This document shows, piece after piece, positions 24,053 through 36,473 of a DNA stretch of 64,000 nucleotides; positions within the stretch are counted from its first letter, which is position 1; every line of letters begins with the position of its first letter. The notes under the pieces were generated by a model that was not told the origin of the DNA, did no database searches, and worked only from the letters and a program-made list of their open reading frames with translations. The stretch spans positions 5,223,501 to 5,287,500 of the forward strand of contig OX344749.2 of the NCBI GenBank assembly GCA_947034885.2. The letters run 5' to 3'. This stretch comes from Thuidium tamariscinum (lineage: Eukaryota; Streptophyta; Bryopsida; Hypnales; Thuidiaceae). The translations under genes and the position numbers were made by a program.

Positions 24053-24245
24053 CAAGAAAAAGGGATGTTTTAAGTATATTCCTAGTAGTATAGTCTTTTA
24101 AGTAATGACCTTCAAATAAGATTTTTAGTAGAATTTTACTAAAAAGACAATCTTTTCAATAAAACTTTACTAAAAACCTTACTTAAAAGTCATTACTTAA
24201 AAGACTATACTACTAAGACTATACTTAAAACACCCCTTTTTCTTG
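24053..24245. mobile_element. Near-palindromic foldback MITE (193 bp)
   Basis: Starts CAAGAAAAAGGGATGTTTTA and ends with the near complement TAAAACACCCCTTTTTCTTG. Pairing continues through AAGTATA, AGTAGTATAGTCTTTTAAGT and AATGAC to a short centre, so almost the whole element can fold into one hairpin. The GGGNTGTTT core resembles Tourist/PIF termini, but no TTA duplication is evident. Confidence 0.7.
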
Positions 24246-25359
24246 AGGACTTGGACATAAGTATGTTAACTCCTAACTACCCCAATTGACTCCATATAGT
24301 TGATTTGAAATTTCACATACATTTCTATGCAGGCAGTTAAATTCCTCCAACTATTTTGCAATTTCTACTTATTTAAAAAAAACTACATTTCAACAATTAC
24401 AAAGTAGATTGTGTAATGAGTTTGATGTTTTTTCATGTGAAATTAAGTTCTTTGGAAGTACATTTTAGTGTGCTAATACTTTGTGTAATTGTTCATATTA
24501 CCTCCAATCCCAAAAAACTTTTAAATGCAAATTTCTAAAACATTGTGGGCAAATATAGTATATTAAAAGTAAAATATGTACATTTCTTTTGGTATAATCT
24601 CACAACTCTTATGAAATTTTTCTCTCAAAATTGGTGTGCATACTATAAACAAGCTCTATAAATATCTATATGGTTAGATTTGGAAAAAACAACAACAATA
24701 TGCTTCATTGAAGATAACTACAAGTCAATGCTCTTTTTTCATATTCAAAACATTTTTCGAAACGCTTGGACATATAGGGATTAACTTGGGGAGGGTGAAT
24801 GTTGTGCCTTACTTATTACCTCTTGTGCAAGGTCATTGATGGTATTAGACAAACACTTAATCCTTAAAGGATGGACCTTTAACCATTGGTTTGAAGCCCC
24901 ATTGTCCATCGGTAAGCTTATTGCCTTTTTAGAACTAGATATGTAAGAAAAATTTTCTTTTTCTTTTTTGGAGATGCAATTACATGTCTTTAATACTTCA
25001 CAGAAAAATTTAGATTCTTTTAAGAAAAATTGAATTTTATCATATTTTTTCAAGAAAAAATGAAGAATAATCACATCAAATAGAAAATTATTTCAAAAAT
25101 TTCACCATGTGTGTACATTATAGTGACAAACATCATGGTGTAAACTCAATTTCCATATCCTTCTATAATTAGTATACAATGAACATTGAAATACATCCAA
25201 AGTTCAAACTGTAATAAATATTTAATATTACAAATTTTTCTAAAATTCCAATTAAAGTAGAAACTAAAGTACATGACCTTCATTTTGTTATTTGGATTCA
25301 AACTCAAAAAATATCATTTTCAAGGAGAAATTTTAGATATAAAGCACAGAGGAAAATAC
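24246..25359. other. AT-rich intergenic DNA, no gene seen
   Basis: A 97-codon minus-strand ORF (24781-25074) has no recognisable domain. Nothing else supported. Confidence 0.5.
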
Positions 25360-25685
25360 CATAAGAGGATTTTTCAGGGCTTCAGGAGACCATTTTAGCC
25401 CAGTTCCCTTGTCTGCGAACGCGTCAGATAAAATAATAAAAATAAAATAAAAAAATAAAAAAATAAAAAAATAAATTTTTATATTAAAATATTATTTAAA
25501 AAATTAATTTTAAAAAATAATATTAAAAAATTAATTTTAAAAAATAATATTAAAATATTAATTAAATATGATTATCTGATGTGGCAGCCTCTTGGCCACA
25601 TCAGATCGCCTCAGTGGGAGCGTTCAGAGAGTTCCCATGGCCAGATAACTCACGGTCTTCCAGAGTAGCTAAAAATCCTCTTATG
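25360..25685. mobile_element. TIR element with internal AT-rich tandem core
   Basis: The termini CATAAGAGGATTTTT (25360) and AAAAATCCTCTTATG (ending 25685) are perfect 15-bp inverted repeats. The core (25430-25565) is built from AAAATAAAAAAAT and TTAATTTTAAAAAATAATAT direct repeats. A perfect hairpin, TCTGATGTGGC/GCCACATCAGA, sits at 25575-25605. No clear target duplication; no ORF. Confidence 0.65.
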
Positions 25686-26067
25686 ACTAAAATAGTAAAT
25701 TTTGCCATCCTTTTTTTACCTACTTCTCATTTATGTGAAGACAGACATTATCAAGACTACAAACTCAATTAGGTACTTACTCTATTATAGGGTGTACGCT
25801 TGAGAGAATTGAGTTCCACTCCTTGCAACTTCAATGTTGGTCGTTCATTGCAATTCTTAGTGGCTATGGTTTACAGAAATGGCGTTCCGCTGCCTTCATG
25901 CACGGTGTTGGTGGCGCATGCAGATTAAATTCTTGTTGAGTAATTCATTTTCTCATGGGCGTCGTTTGTGTTCTTCTGTCGATTTTGTGAACTCTGCCAC
26001 CGTTCTCTACTTCTGTGTTTGGCAAGTCCTTTCTCGTGAGGAAACCCTGCAATTTCCATTGTTTATT

Positions 26068-26152
26068 GAGCGTTGTATTGAGCATTGCAATAGGAGCGTT
26101 GTAGGAGTGCTGTACTCAACGTTGTATGAGTGTTGTGCTGGGCGTTGTTTAG
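26068..26152 (+). repeat. Degenerate GCGTTGTA tandem repeat
   Basis: About five imperfect units of the form GAGYGTTGTA spaced 15-18 bp apart, immediately upstream of the hAT reading frame. Possibly the 5' untranslated or subterminal region of that transposon. Confidence 0.5.
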
Positions 26153-26165
26153 GATTTAGGGGCCC

Positions 26166-29100
26166 ATGGAGTGTAGTGGTGGCCAATATTCAGATGACGA
26201 TGCTGCTGCAAAAGCAATGCGTGCTGCTGCAATCGCATTATCTACAGAATAAAAAGCCGAGAAGGCTGCCAAGGAGGCCCTCGATTTAGCGCGCAAGGAA
26301 TTCGAACGTAAAGGGAAGGCAATTTAGGAGCAAAAGGTTGCCATGAGGAAGAAAACCGTGACATCTTACTTCCAATCTTCTCGTGGAGCAAATGCGGGCA
26401 AACCTCTTTCGCTTGTTTTTTATGGATCCTTGCCTGAGGTACCTGGAGCGGAGTCGAATCCATAAGAAGAGTATCCTAGCGATGAGTACGACAAGCAATT
26501 GGCTAGCAACACACCAAAACATTTGGTGTCATGAGACACAGCCCGCACTCCAAGATCATCTTCTACCTGTAGTGACACGATAGTCCTCAACGCCAAATCG
26601 CCGCTCATCACCATTTTGGAGGACTCTGATGAACAGGAGATCATGAAGTTGCTTGAAGTTGAGGACGACTCAGAAGGGTCAAGTGATAACTCCGACTTTC
26701 AATCGCCCCCGTCAATAAAACGTAGCAGCAATCGTAGTAAATCTTCCAGTTCTCGTTCAAATGCTCAGAGGCTCTATGATCGTCACCGCAAATTCCAAAC
26801 TGTATTGGCAATGAAGTTACTTTGGGTAGAGGGAATTATGGCAAGTGATGGAATCTTACACATGGTAAAGTGCAAGGTGTGTAGCACCATTGACAGAAAG
26901 CCTTGCGTGATGGCTCCAAAGTCAAACACCCTTTTCAAATACAATGGGAAGTAGACAGCAAAGAAAGATCTACCGCAACACAAAGTCAAGATGGGTGAAC
27001 AATACATTGTCATGCAGTGTAAGCACCGACGCAATTTGAAGTTGTATGCAGTGAAGCCTATAACTATAGTCTTGCAGCAAGTGAACTATTGCACGACTTT
27101 GGAGGCACGGAGAAAGAAGGTCCAGTTCGCTACCTTATTCCAATTTCTTTGTGATGGTCGTCCTATGCTAGAGTTCGAGTCTCGTGCATCGTTGTACAAG
27201 TTCCTTGGTTTTCCTGATATGCCCAATGCACATTGGTGTGATACTTCCGGATGGATCGTGGCGAGCTACATATACAAGGAAGTTCTTGAGGAGACTAAAA
27301 GGTTGATACAATCTGTAAGATATTTGGCTGTTATTGTTGACAAAGTCACAGCAATAGATAACAATAGTTTTTTGTCAGTGCACATTTACATTGTGCAAGA
27401 TTGGATGAGGGTTCCACTTTTGATTTCTTTGCAGCGAGTTGAGTGTGCCCCTACTTTTGAGAACCTTACTAACTTAATCATTGAGGCCATTTACAGTCGT
27501 GGCGGCTTGACTGTTGAAACTGTAGCACAAAAGATCGTCAGTTTTGGAGTGGATGGTGCCTCAACTTTGTAGAGCATACGATCTGGTGTCACACACCAGA
27601 TCAAAGAAAACTACGCTCCGTTCTTGATCGAGGTGCACTATGTTGCCCACAGGTGCAACCTCGCATTCAAGGCCTTATCAAGTTGGGATATATCTGCAGA
27701 TATTGAGAAACTGCTTTTAGTGACTTACGGTTATTTTTGTAAAAGTCCAAAGCGTTACTCGGAGTTCAAGTAGCAAGCTGAATTGACTCAGACTAAAGGA
27801 TTGAAAATGCTCAAAAACGTGCAAACCCGCTGGGTTAGTTTGATCAAACCTCTATGCCGCCTACTGTTAGAATATTGAATGTTGATTTATAAGATGATTA
27901 CTGACCTCTATAAGAACAACAAGACTGAGGTACATTGTTTCATTCCATCTTTGGTTACTATCTTCATGGATTGTCTTTTATATGCTCTATGTGTGTTAGT
28001 TGTGATATATCCTTGTCAGATGAGTCACTACCTACATGGTGTCATTGTGATCATCCAAACTTTGGTATCGTACTTAATTGAAGTGGTCTCAAGTAGAATT
28101 ATTGTTGTGGGCTTTGGCTTGCAAAGGCCTTACTTCATGAATGAAGCATACAACTTGGTACTCAAATTTCTGAGTAGAGGCATGTTTTTTGGGTCAAAAT
28201 ATGTTACTTGAGTATCCCTGAAGTTACATTTACTTTCTAATCACCACCTAACTGTAATTGTGAATTTCCTTTTTGCAAGCTTGTCTACAACTTTTGTTGG
28301 ACCCATATACATTGCTAGGAATGTGCACTCTTCTACCCTTGTTGGAGTCCATCGATACACTCGTGAATTTTGTCCAGAAACGTGACGTGTATATATGTGA
28401 CTTTGTAGCTGCAGTTAAAGTGTGTCAGGTTGATTTGTATCGATTGTATAAAGATAAAGATACCTCCTATACATATTATGAATTTTGGAGCTTTTGCAAT
28501 CTCTTGGAATGTAGCCATGAACAAATCCACATGAAGTGGATTACTGAGTTGAATGTGAACAATGAAGCAACCTCTACACCGATCTCTACAATTCTGGTGT
28601 TCATTTGTCATGGTGAGCAAATCCATGCAGAACACAAAAGATTGCTAGTGAATCGTGAAGTGTGGGCAAATGTGCTCTCCAAAGTAAAAGCAGAATGCAC
28701 AAGTAAACTCTCTTTTAATTTCAGATAGTTTTGTTAGTAATCTTTGTTGTCATGTTCAGATCCTCAAGCATGCTGAAAATCTTGGTTTACGGTGTATATT
28801 TGAACGTGGTGTTTGGCTGATTGTATCTTGTTTATATATAGTTATATATAGTTATATACTACTAGTTTCATGTGAGTTGTAGTCCTTCAATTCTAATGAG
28901 ATGATAGCTCCATTGTTTTAACATTCAACTACTGAATTCAAAAGCTATATACTAGTGCCCTTTTCTAGTGACTGATCAATATGTATTCATATTGCAGGTG
29001 CAACTAAACTCCTCATTGAAGAACTAGATGCTCGCTTTCCTGCTCACAATGTCATGAATGCACTGGACATTCTGTATCCTCAGTTTTGGTGCCAATCAAA

Positions 29101-29605
29101 TGTTGAGGAAACATTTGACAGACATTTGCGTACTCTCATGGATACATACGGCCATGGGAAAATCCTGGGAGAGGGGGATAAGAAGCTACTTATCCGTCCA
29201 CTCATCGACCGAGATGCACTCATGTCACAACAGAGTTTGTTTAAAATGTACATGAAGTCCAATTCGCGTGCTACAATGCTCCCTCCCCATGATGTGAATC
29301 CTCTAACTAAAGTTTGGCATGTCTTGGACAGCAACAATAGCTTGACGCAGAATTTCGGTGAATTTTGGAAGCTAGCCGAAGTGGCAATGGTGCATGTATT
29401 AGGCTTTGTGGAGGATGAGCAGTTGTTCTCTAGCATGGGATTTCTAAAGACCAAAGTTCGCAACAAACTCCTAGAGGAGAACTTGCAAGTGGTAGTTGGC
29501 ATGTTTTCTCAGCGGATTTTCATGCTCAAAAACTTCCCGTATCAAAAGGTATTTGACGAGTGGGTTGCATGTAGAGCGAGAGGCAGGTACTTGACTAGCA
29601 CCTAG
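26166..29605 (+). pseudogene. Decayed hAT-superfamily transposase gene
   Basis: From ATG 26166 one frame stays open in register for 588 codons to 27929 except for eight stop codons: TAA 26250, TAG 26325, TAA 26463, TGA 26532, TAG 26952, TAG 27570, TAG 27771 and TGA 27876. After a probable intron, a second exon (about 28280-28702) reads LLPLLESIDTLVNFVQKRDV. A clean GT-AG intron (28703-28997) joins it in phase to a third exon ending at 29605. The order is an acidic/serine-rich N-terminus; a C..C-type segment (MVKCKVC, about residues 235-250); an RNase-H-fold-like core with VIVDKVTAIDNNSFLSVHIY; and a C-terminal EFWKLAEVAMVHVLGFVEDE...LFSSMGF...RNKLLEENL. That last part is the hAT dimerisation region. 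The closest known type is the ZNF862/DUF4371-like hAT group. The first intron boundary does not splice in phase as read, so exon 1 to exon 2 is approximate. Not functional as it stands. Confidence 0.85.
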
Positions 29606-30144
29606 TTAACGTTGGGGTGGATGCAATACCCGCTTTTGTAGTTGTTCAGCAAATTTGACGTCAAGGTAATGCATGACAGTTTTTTCTGCACCTAGTCAGC
29701 AAGTAGATTGATGTTACAAGTTCATATTACGGTACTAGTTCTAGAAGTCTTTAATTTTGATGGACATTGTTTATAGGCAAAAAGAGTTTTTGTTTGGTCT
29801 TGCATTCTCTTGTTCATTTCAGCTCAGTCATTGTCTTGAAATTCTCTCGATCATTTCATCGAGGCACTTACATGACCGTAAAGAAATTCGCCCAAAATAC
29901 AATGCCTCTCAGTAAAAAGTCGCCATACACAAGGGAAGGCCACGCAAGAAATCGCCCCATCACTCTTCCAGAATTTAAGGAAGTCACCAGAGTAAAACTC
30001 TCTTCACTTTGTAGAAGTCGCCAGTGCAACTCCCACCACAGAAAGGAAATCACCTTTTCATCCATCCTCAAAAAATGAAAAAAACAACGTTGGATCTAAT
30101 ATTGACAAGTAAATTAATGTTTTATCAATTACCTATAATCTATC
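29606..30144. other. 3' flank of the hAT remnant, nothing recognised
   Basis: Includes a 103-codon ORF (29767-30078) without family features. It may contain the 3' end of the transposon, but terminal repeats were not found. Confidence 0.45.
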
Positions 30145-30368
30145 CCTTAACCCTTGAACGCCATTGTGGACATTTGGCGTCCTTTGAATGACAAAGAATC
30201 TTTCCTCATAAGATAGAATTGTAACTTTTCATCCTTAGTATTAGGGGTGGAAAGGGAAGATTGTCTATAATACTTTGACTTCCAATGAGTATTTTTGGCT
30301 ATTTCAAAGTAGATGATGTCACACAGTATCAAAATGCATGATTTCCATAGCCACCAACCCGGTGTTCA
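30145..30368 (+). repeat. Dispersed repeat R1, copy 3
   Basis: Starts TTAACCCTTGAACGCCATTG, with an internal near-palindrome (GGACATTTGGCGTCC), then TTTTCATCCTTAGTATT and CATGATTTCCATAGCCACC. Colinear with 1377-1610 and 19690-19935. Confidence 0.6.
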
Positions 30369-32094
30369 AAGGTAAGGCAGGTTGCTTGTTTTGTTTGTTT
30401 GACACGTTGAGCTTCACCAGACCGTGTGTCCCCCGGTCATGTTCTTGGTACTGTCAGAAAGCTCTCGGCTAGGAGGGGTGCATGGACTTGGTTTCATGGC
30501 ATTCTAACTTACTTATGGATTTCTGATTTATTTTTGGTTCTAAGAAATTAAAAAAATCACTTTTACTTTGTTTGTTTCTTTTAGTTTTTTTTAGATTTTT
30601 AGTTTTTTTTTATTACTTTTACTTTGAACAGCACAGGACACTTTAGTTTACATGAAATCAATGTCACTCCGTGTGTGTATGATGACTGAGATATAGTGCA
30701 ATAAAACACTGCTGCAAAGGACAATCTGACCAGTGTGGTTGCATGGTCAGTTCTGTACTGCTGGGCTTCTACATCACGTGAATTTTATATCATTTTAATT
30801 TGTGAGTGTATGCCACAAGACAGGGATCCAAGGTTTTATTTTCAAATATCTAAGGTACACTAGTTTGTCCAGTAAGTGCACTCAACACTAAGATCCCTAT
30901 TTTAAGTTAAGGACAAGGCCTTTTTTCTTTTCCTTTTTCTTTTTTCATTTCTTTTATGAAGTTTTAAATTGGTGACATAAAATATCATATCATTGGTACT
31001 CCAAAGTTTAACATTTATCGACATATTGAATTAAAAAATATCCCATTAGTGCATATCACATGTCAATAATTTTGTTTTCATCCACAATTTAGAGATTTAA
31101 TTCAAGATGTTTTTCAAAATCAAAGTTTCTTGGCAAAAAACTTTGCAATTTGTTACCAGTTCTTTAGCCAACTTATTATTTTTTGGTGCAATCTAGCACC
31201 CAAAATAACCACCATGTCTAGCTAAAGACAATTTAAACCTAAAGGTTGGACCAATATTATGTTTAAGAAGGCCAAAATCTTCACTCCTTGTGATTGAATA
31301 AAAGGTTAAAATTTAAGCAATCAACCTTAAAAGATATAGCTTGGTTTCTAGGTGTAAAGTGTTCTTTAGTGTATCTTGAAATATTATGGTATTGTGTCAA
31401 ATTCGAAAATTAAAATTAGGAACAATAATTTTGCATTCTTGCTAATAGGAAAAATTGATTTAATGTTTAAAGTGTGACTCGCAAGCTTACTTGGTAGCAA
31501 TGAAGCTATCTACATTCACAAATGTATAGATTATGAATGAAACAAGTGCTCATCTATGTGTGGCAATACCATCTAAGTTTGAAAAAAATTTGTAAATGAA
31601 TTCATTCGTTCATTCAAAAGTAGACGATAGTTTTCAAATTATTTCAACATTTTTTTCTAGAAGTTTTTGAATATATAAATTATAGGATTCATTTTTTAAC
31701 TCAATTTTCACGATCCTCCAAAAATGAGATTTACAAGGTTTAATTTGCTTGCTAGAACAATCTTATTGTTAAGATTGTTATGTTTCAATCCCATTTAAGA
31801 ATCATTGATGGTTTAGGATTTACTAACAATTTAGTCATTATTTATTTTTAACAAAATCTTAATCAATGAAAATCAATAAAGATTCTATATGTCCTATTTT
31901 GAACTACATTCTCTTTTATAATTCTTTACCATGAAGATGTTTCAAACCTCAAAAGATTGTAAAATCAATGCAATAGTTAATTCAATTACTACAAGGATTT
32001 TAATGGAGTCAAATTCCTAATTCACATGAATTTTCAAATAAAATGCATTGCCCCATTAGTGTGATCATTTGAAAGAATTTTTTAAATGAAAACT
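30369..32094. other. AT-rich intergenic DNA, no gene seen
   Basis: Long T-rich runs near 30570-30615 and 30925-30960. No ORF of note and no element ends recognised. Confidence 0.55.
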
Positions 32095-32246
32095 CACTAC
32101 TAGAAAGTACACTTAGATCAACAGAAACTTAGTTGATTTGGACATCTTAATTTGGACAATTCTAGCATATTTATCTTAATTCGGACATTTTTGAGTTGAT
32201 TCAAACATCCAATTTCAGTTAATTTGGGCCCTATCTTCTAGTAGTG
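32095..32246. mobile_element. CACTA-type MITE (152 bp)
   Basis: Begins CACTACTAGAAAGTACAC. The complement of the right end is CACTACTAGAAGATAGGG, so the outer 11 bp are identical. The flanking trinucleotides (ACT and TAT) do not form a clean duplication. No ORF. Confidence 0.72.
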
Positions 32247-34335
32247 TATTGAATGGAAATTGGATGAAAGTTGGATGTTAAATCACATCATCACTACATG
32301 GTAAGGTAGAGATACCTATGATAGATAGTTGTCCTATGATGACTTTGCAAGGTGCCCTATAGTGAATAATAGTTGGTTGTACTATTCATCAAAAAAGATT
32401 TTTTTTCTTCATCTATTTATTTCTCTTCCCTTGATTGGGAAGAAGTTCCAAAGTTCACTATTTTAGGTAAAGCTACAAGATTGGAATGGGTCCAAATAAA
32501 AAATCAACATTTATATTGAATAAAATATTCATTCTTGATAAGAAGATTCCTTCTTTTTTGCATTCTTCCTTATCCTTATTTCTACATACACTATGCTCAA
32601 TTTCTTGACAAATTTCCTATAACTTAGAGGATGAAATGCTTAAGTTATCCATTTATAGGTATCTCTACATTAGGTCATAATGAAATAGAGGAGAGTTGAG
32701 GGACCTCAAGATATATCTATAAACTTAGGAGGTGCAATGCATATGGGACATGAAATCAAATTTCAAAAATCTTTAGTGAATTGAATGACTATATGGTTGC
32801 TAAAAAATGGAAGAATTGCATAAAATGTTTTTTAGGGCCTCCAAAAGGTTGTGAATTCTTGAATTGTAAAAGTATTTTGAGAACTATGGGAACATTGCCA
32901 TATAAGCAATTTGACAAGGCCAAGAGATTGGTTTCATATCATATTAATTTTTTATTGTTAAATTATTATTAAATTATTTTTTAGAAAAAAACTAATTTTA
33001 AAATCAATTTTGATTTTTAAAATATTTTCTTAATTTAAAAAAAAATTGAAAATTTTGACCAACAATGGCTTGTTCAATGCACAAGGAATAGTTTTGGAGA
33101 ACAACCTTTAAACAATCTTTTGAAAGCCTGAAAAAACATCTGATGCTTTTATTGAGGATCTTTGTTCAATATTGCCTATATAACATAGTGAAATTAGGTT
33201 GCTTTAACAATTAGTTTGCCTTACCTTTTATTTTTGAATCTCAATTACAATAACACTTAATTCCATAGTAGTGCATTCTTGTACATATTAACTATACATA
33301 TTTATTTTGCGTAAAAGGTCAAGAAACTAGTATAGGGCAACCTAATTTTACCATTGTATGTATGTTAATTTAGGCTTTGTTTAGAAATGAGGAGGAAGGT
33401 TTTTAAATTTTTCTTTAAAATTATAAAAGGCCATACTAAGCATCTAGGCATGCTTAGAGCAATTCAAGTGCCACCTCGCATTTATAATAATATTAAAGTC
33501 TTTTCAAAAATAAGACAACAATAAAATTTGTAGTAGGTGGGTTTGACACCAGACAATATCAAATTAAGGTAGGAAGCTCATCATGAACTATAATTGGTCA
33601 TTGCGTATAGATACAAATTTTGGGATTTCAAAAGAATCTTCTTACAAAAGAATAGAAAAACAACATTATTTTGTATGTGTTTTGGTCATTTCATTTTTGA
33701 ATTAAAAAATGATACATTACATGTAATCAAAGCAAAAATTTATAGCTTCCCATTGTAGTTTCTAGAGAGGCACTATTCTTTCTTTTGGGAATTCAGTCAC
33801 TTTCTTATTACTTCCCTACATGAGTGTATGAAATTTCTAAATTTTAATAGTTTGCCATTTGTAGTATAAAAAGAGGCTAATTGATGAACTAAATTCACAT
33901 TTTAGAAAGAATATAGGCTAATTGTCATGACATGACGATTCAAAATGCTACAACTAGTATGGATAGGAAAAGAAGCAAATTGTCTTATATGTTGGTTGAA
34001 ATTGAATGGCTATTTGTCTTTTGGTAGTAGCTTGCTGTCTTAACAATTTGTAGTTCTAACTTGTCTTTTTCCATTTTCTTGGTATTGTTTTTATGCTATG
34101 TCAAAAAAAATTTGGACCTTTGGTGTAAGCTAGTGAATTCCTTCATATATAAATTTGTTTTATAATTTATCTTGTCTTCAAATATATTTGTAAATTGCTT
34201 CAAATCCAAGGATTAGATTATTGTTGTACATGTATTTAACAAGTTGATTGTATGATTGAATTAATTGTTCCTATTCCATTACTAAATTCCTTATGAACAA
34301 ACATTTGCAACTATACTACATTAAAAGTAACAATC
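32247..34335. other. AT-rich intergenic DNA, no gene seen
   Basis: A 63-codon ORF (32781-32972) and other short ORFs lack family features. No element termini recognised. Confidence 0.55.
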
Positions 34336-34340
34336 CCATT

Positions 34341-34851
34341 TGTCACGGACGTGCCATACCGGACTTCATCCACACTCTACGGATTCCCGTGAGACCTATA
34401 ATGGTATAGTTTAGTGGTTAATAGTTTAGAGTAACTTCTAGAAGGTTCTAGAACCTTCGATTAGTATCTAGAACTTTCCAATAGTTTCCGGAAGCTTCCA
34501 CAAACTTCCGGAAGCTTCCATACGAGTCTAGATGCCTCCGGAAGCTTCCATAAGCTTTCGAAAGGTCCCATAGGTGCTTCCTAAGGTTTCCAGGACCTTA
34601 CTCCGGAAGTTTCCAGAAGTCTAGTATAAGTAGAGAGTTGAGGGCCGTTGTTCCTCACTCTCTTCAACACCGGTTGTACCTCAGCCTTGTATTGACTTCC
34701 TGTTATCAATACATCTTCTAGTCCTCTCACTTTGAGTTGTAGTTTGAGTCACTTGTGAGGAAACCCCTCACTTCTAGTCCAATCTTGTCCTTGTTTGAGG
34801 TTCCCCCTCAATTCTGATCTTGGTTCCGTCCAGGAGTTGCCGTCCGCAACA
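34341..34851 (+). mobile_element. Solo LTR, probably Ty1/copia
   Basis: The segment starts TGTCACGGACG and ends CCGCAACA (TG...CA). It is flanked by the 5-bp near-duplication CCATT (34336-34340) and CTATT (34852-34856), which differ by one transition. It is far more GC-rich than its surroundings and 511 bp long, and no internal retroelement coding sequence lies on either side. A probable TATA element (TATAAGTA, about 34624) precedes a CT-rich stretch, as in many LTR promoters. The upstream half holds several arrays of heat-shock-element pentamers (see the separate entry). Copia versus Gypsy cannot be settled without the internal region. Confidence 0.8.
34436..34458 (+). promoter_or_regulatory. 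Perfect five-unit heat shock element in the LTR
   Basis: Five alternating pentamer cores in perfect 5-bp register: TTC 34436, GAA 34441, TTC 34446, GAA 34451, TTC 34456. Further three-unit clusters, TTCCGGAAGCTTC, occur at 34486-34498 and 34506-34518. An imperfect one lies at about 34536-34548, and GAAGTTTCCAGAA near 34606-34619. All lie upstream of the putative TATA element. nGAAn/nTTCn arrays are the known binding sites of heat-shock factors. Activity is inferred. Confidence 0.75.
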
Positions 34852-34856
34852 CTATT

Positions 34857-36473
34857 GGGGTATTTACTTTTTGATACAACCTTCTATATGGTTCCCATGG
34901 AAATCCAATAGTACCCTTTTCTACAATGAAACAATGAATGAACTTTTTTGCCATGTGTAGAAGCCACATGAGTGAATTTATTGAATTCATTAAATGATAA
35001 TTTTCCAATTGAATTGTACACACAATTCAATAAAAATTACATTAGAATGAAACAAAACAAAACAAGATTCAAAAATAGAGTTCAAAATTGAATTGCACAC
35101 AATAGTGAGTCAACTTACCTTGAAGATTGAAGCCTAGCTATCCAATGTATGCTCAAAGCATTTTATTTCAACCCCATTACAATGTTGTAACTAGGAATTG
35201 CTTAGTCAAACAATACTCTTCAATTTTATAGGCCTTATTTGTATTCAAGGAAAATACATTCAACCACAAGAATGGAGGTAAAGTCATGGAAGAAATTTAG
35301 GATTTTTAGAAAGAAAAAATTGATTGAAGTGTGCATATTCTCAATATGCAAGAATGGTCGTTTCTATATATTTGACAAAATACATAGTTGTTAATTCAAA
35401 ATTACATAGAAATACAATGTGTTAGATACAATCAATCTAAGCTCTAAAATTAGAATTGGTGCTTGACAATAGCTAGCAAAGGTTCAATCAATCTCCCTTT
35501 GTTCTATTTTTGCACTACACATAGCATTCAATAGCAAAGAACATAGCTATCCTCACTTGGATAGACTGATGTTAAAGATTTCACATCCATCAATAGCTAA
35601 TGGGACACTTATAAAAACACGTCAAAAAACATAATAGAAAGGAGCTTCAAAATTAAGGATAGTAGAAAAATAGTTAAAGGATATGTTAGTAGTGATGGCA
35701 TTGACTCCAATTACAATATGGTGAATGATTTAGTCATTGACTATCTAGATTTTGTTAGTTACTGCATTTGCCACGATTTTATGTAATGAAAAGACAGCCA
35801 CTCTTCCAACTTGCTTCCTCCCCCTGTTCACCCAAATATTATGGATGGATTTCATGGATGTTGGGTTAACACAACAAAAAGCAGCCTTGTATGGAGCTAA
35901 GTACTGAATGTTATGCAAACTGCAGTTCATCCCACTTCTTGATCAGTTCAATCACATCTCTCCAGTTGTTGTAGGGATTAATTGTGTCCATGAAATTGAA
36001 CTTGGAGTTGGAGTTGGAATTAGGGGAGGTATTGTTCTTCGTTGAATGACATTGAGCTGTGAATTTCATTGACTTATTTAATTTGATGTGTTTTTCCATT
36101 GCTAAACTAGCTCTTTCGAAATTGAATTGTCTTTCCTCACAAAGATAGTCGGTTACCAAATATAAGCTTTGCTAGTACTCACTGCAGCTTTTGTAGCTTG
36201 TTTGTATTTTGAGCATCTGTGGCTTGTTCACATTAGGGGAGCAGTACTGTAATCCAGCTACTGCACTACTGCAGAAATCTTTTGTTTTATCAGCTCTGCA
36301 GGGATGTATACATTATGTATGAAACAACCATACCCAGTAAGATTATTAGTGTTTTTGGTCACAAAACCGGAATTCTTCAGGAGAGGATTCAAGGAACTTA
36401 GAGTGACTTATTAGAGCCAAAATGAAGAACGTGTGCCTCAAGGATTGCAAACCTAAATTCTTTATCTTCCCTG
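34857..36473. other. AT-rich intergenic DNA, no gene seen
   Basis: Short ORFs only. No retroelement internal sequence (primer-binding site, gag, pol) follows the LTR, supporting its solo status. Confidence 0.5.

Noticed and set aside
25879-26289. 136-codon ORF upstream of the hAT frame
   Set aside because: Runs through the degenerate GCGTTGTA tandem repeats and into the hAT frame in another register; protein has no family features.
26166-27929. Alternative genetic code (UAG or UAA read as Gln) as explanation of the stops in the hAT frame
   Set aside because: TAA, TAG and TGA all occur in frame, and the intact genes end normally at TGA (13766) and TAA (39073). Pseudogene decay explains it better.
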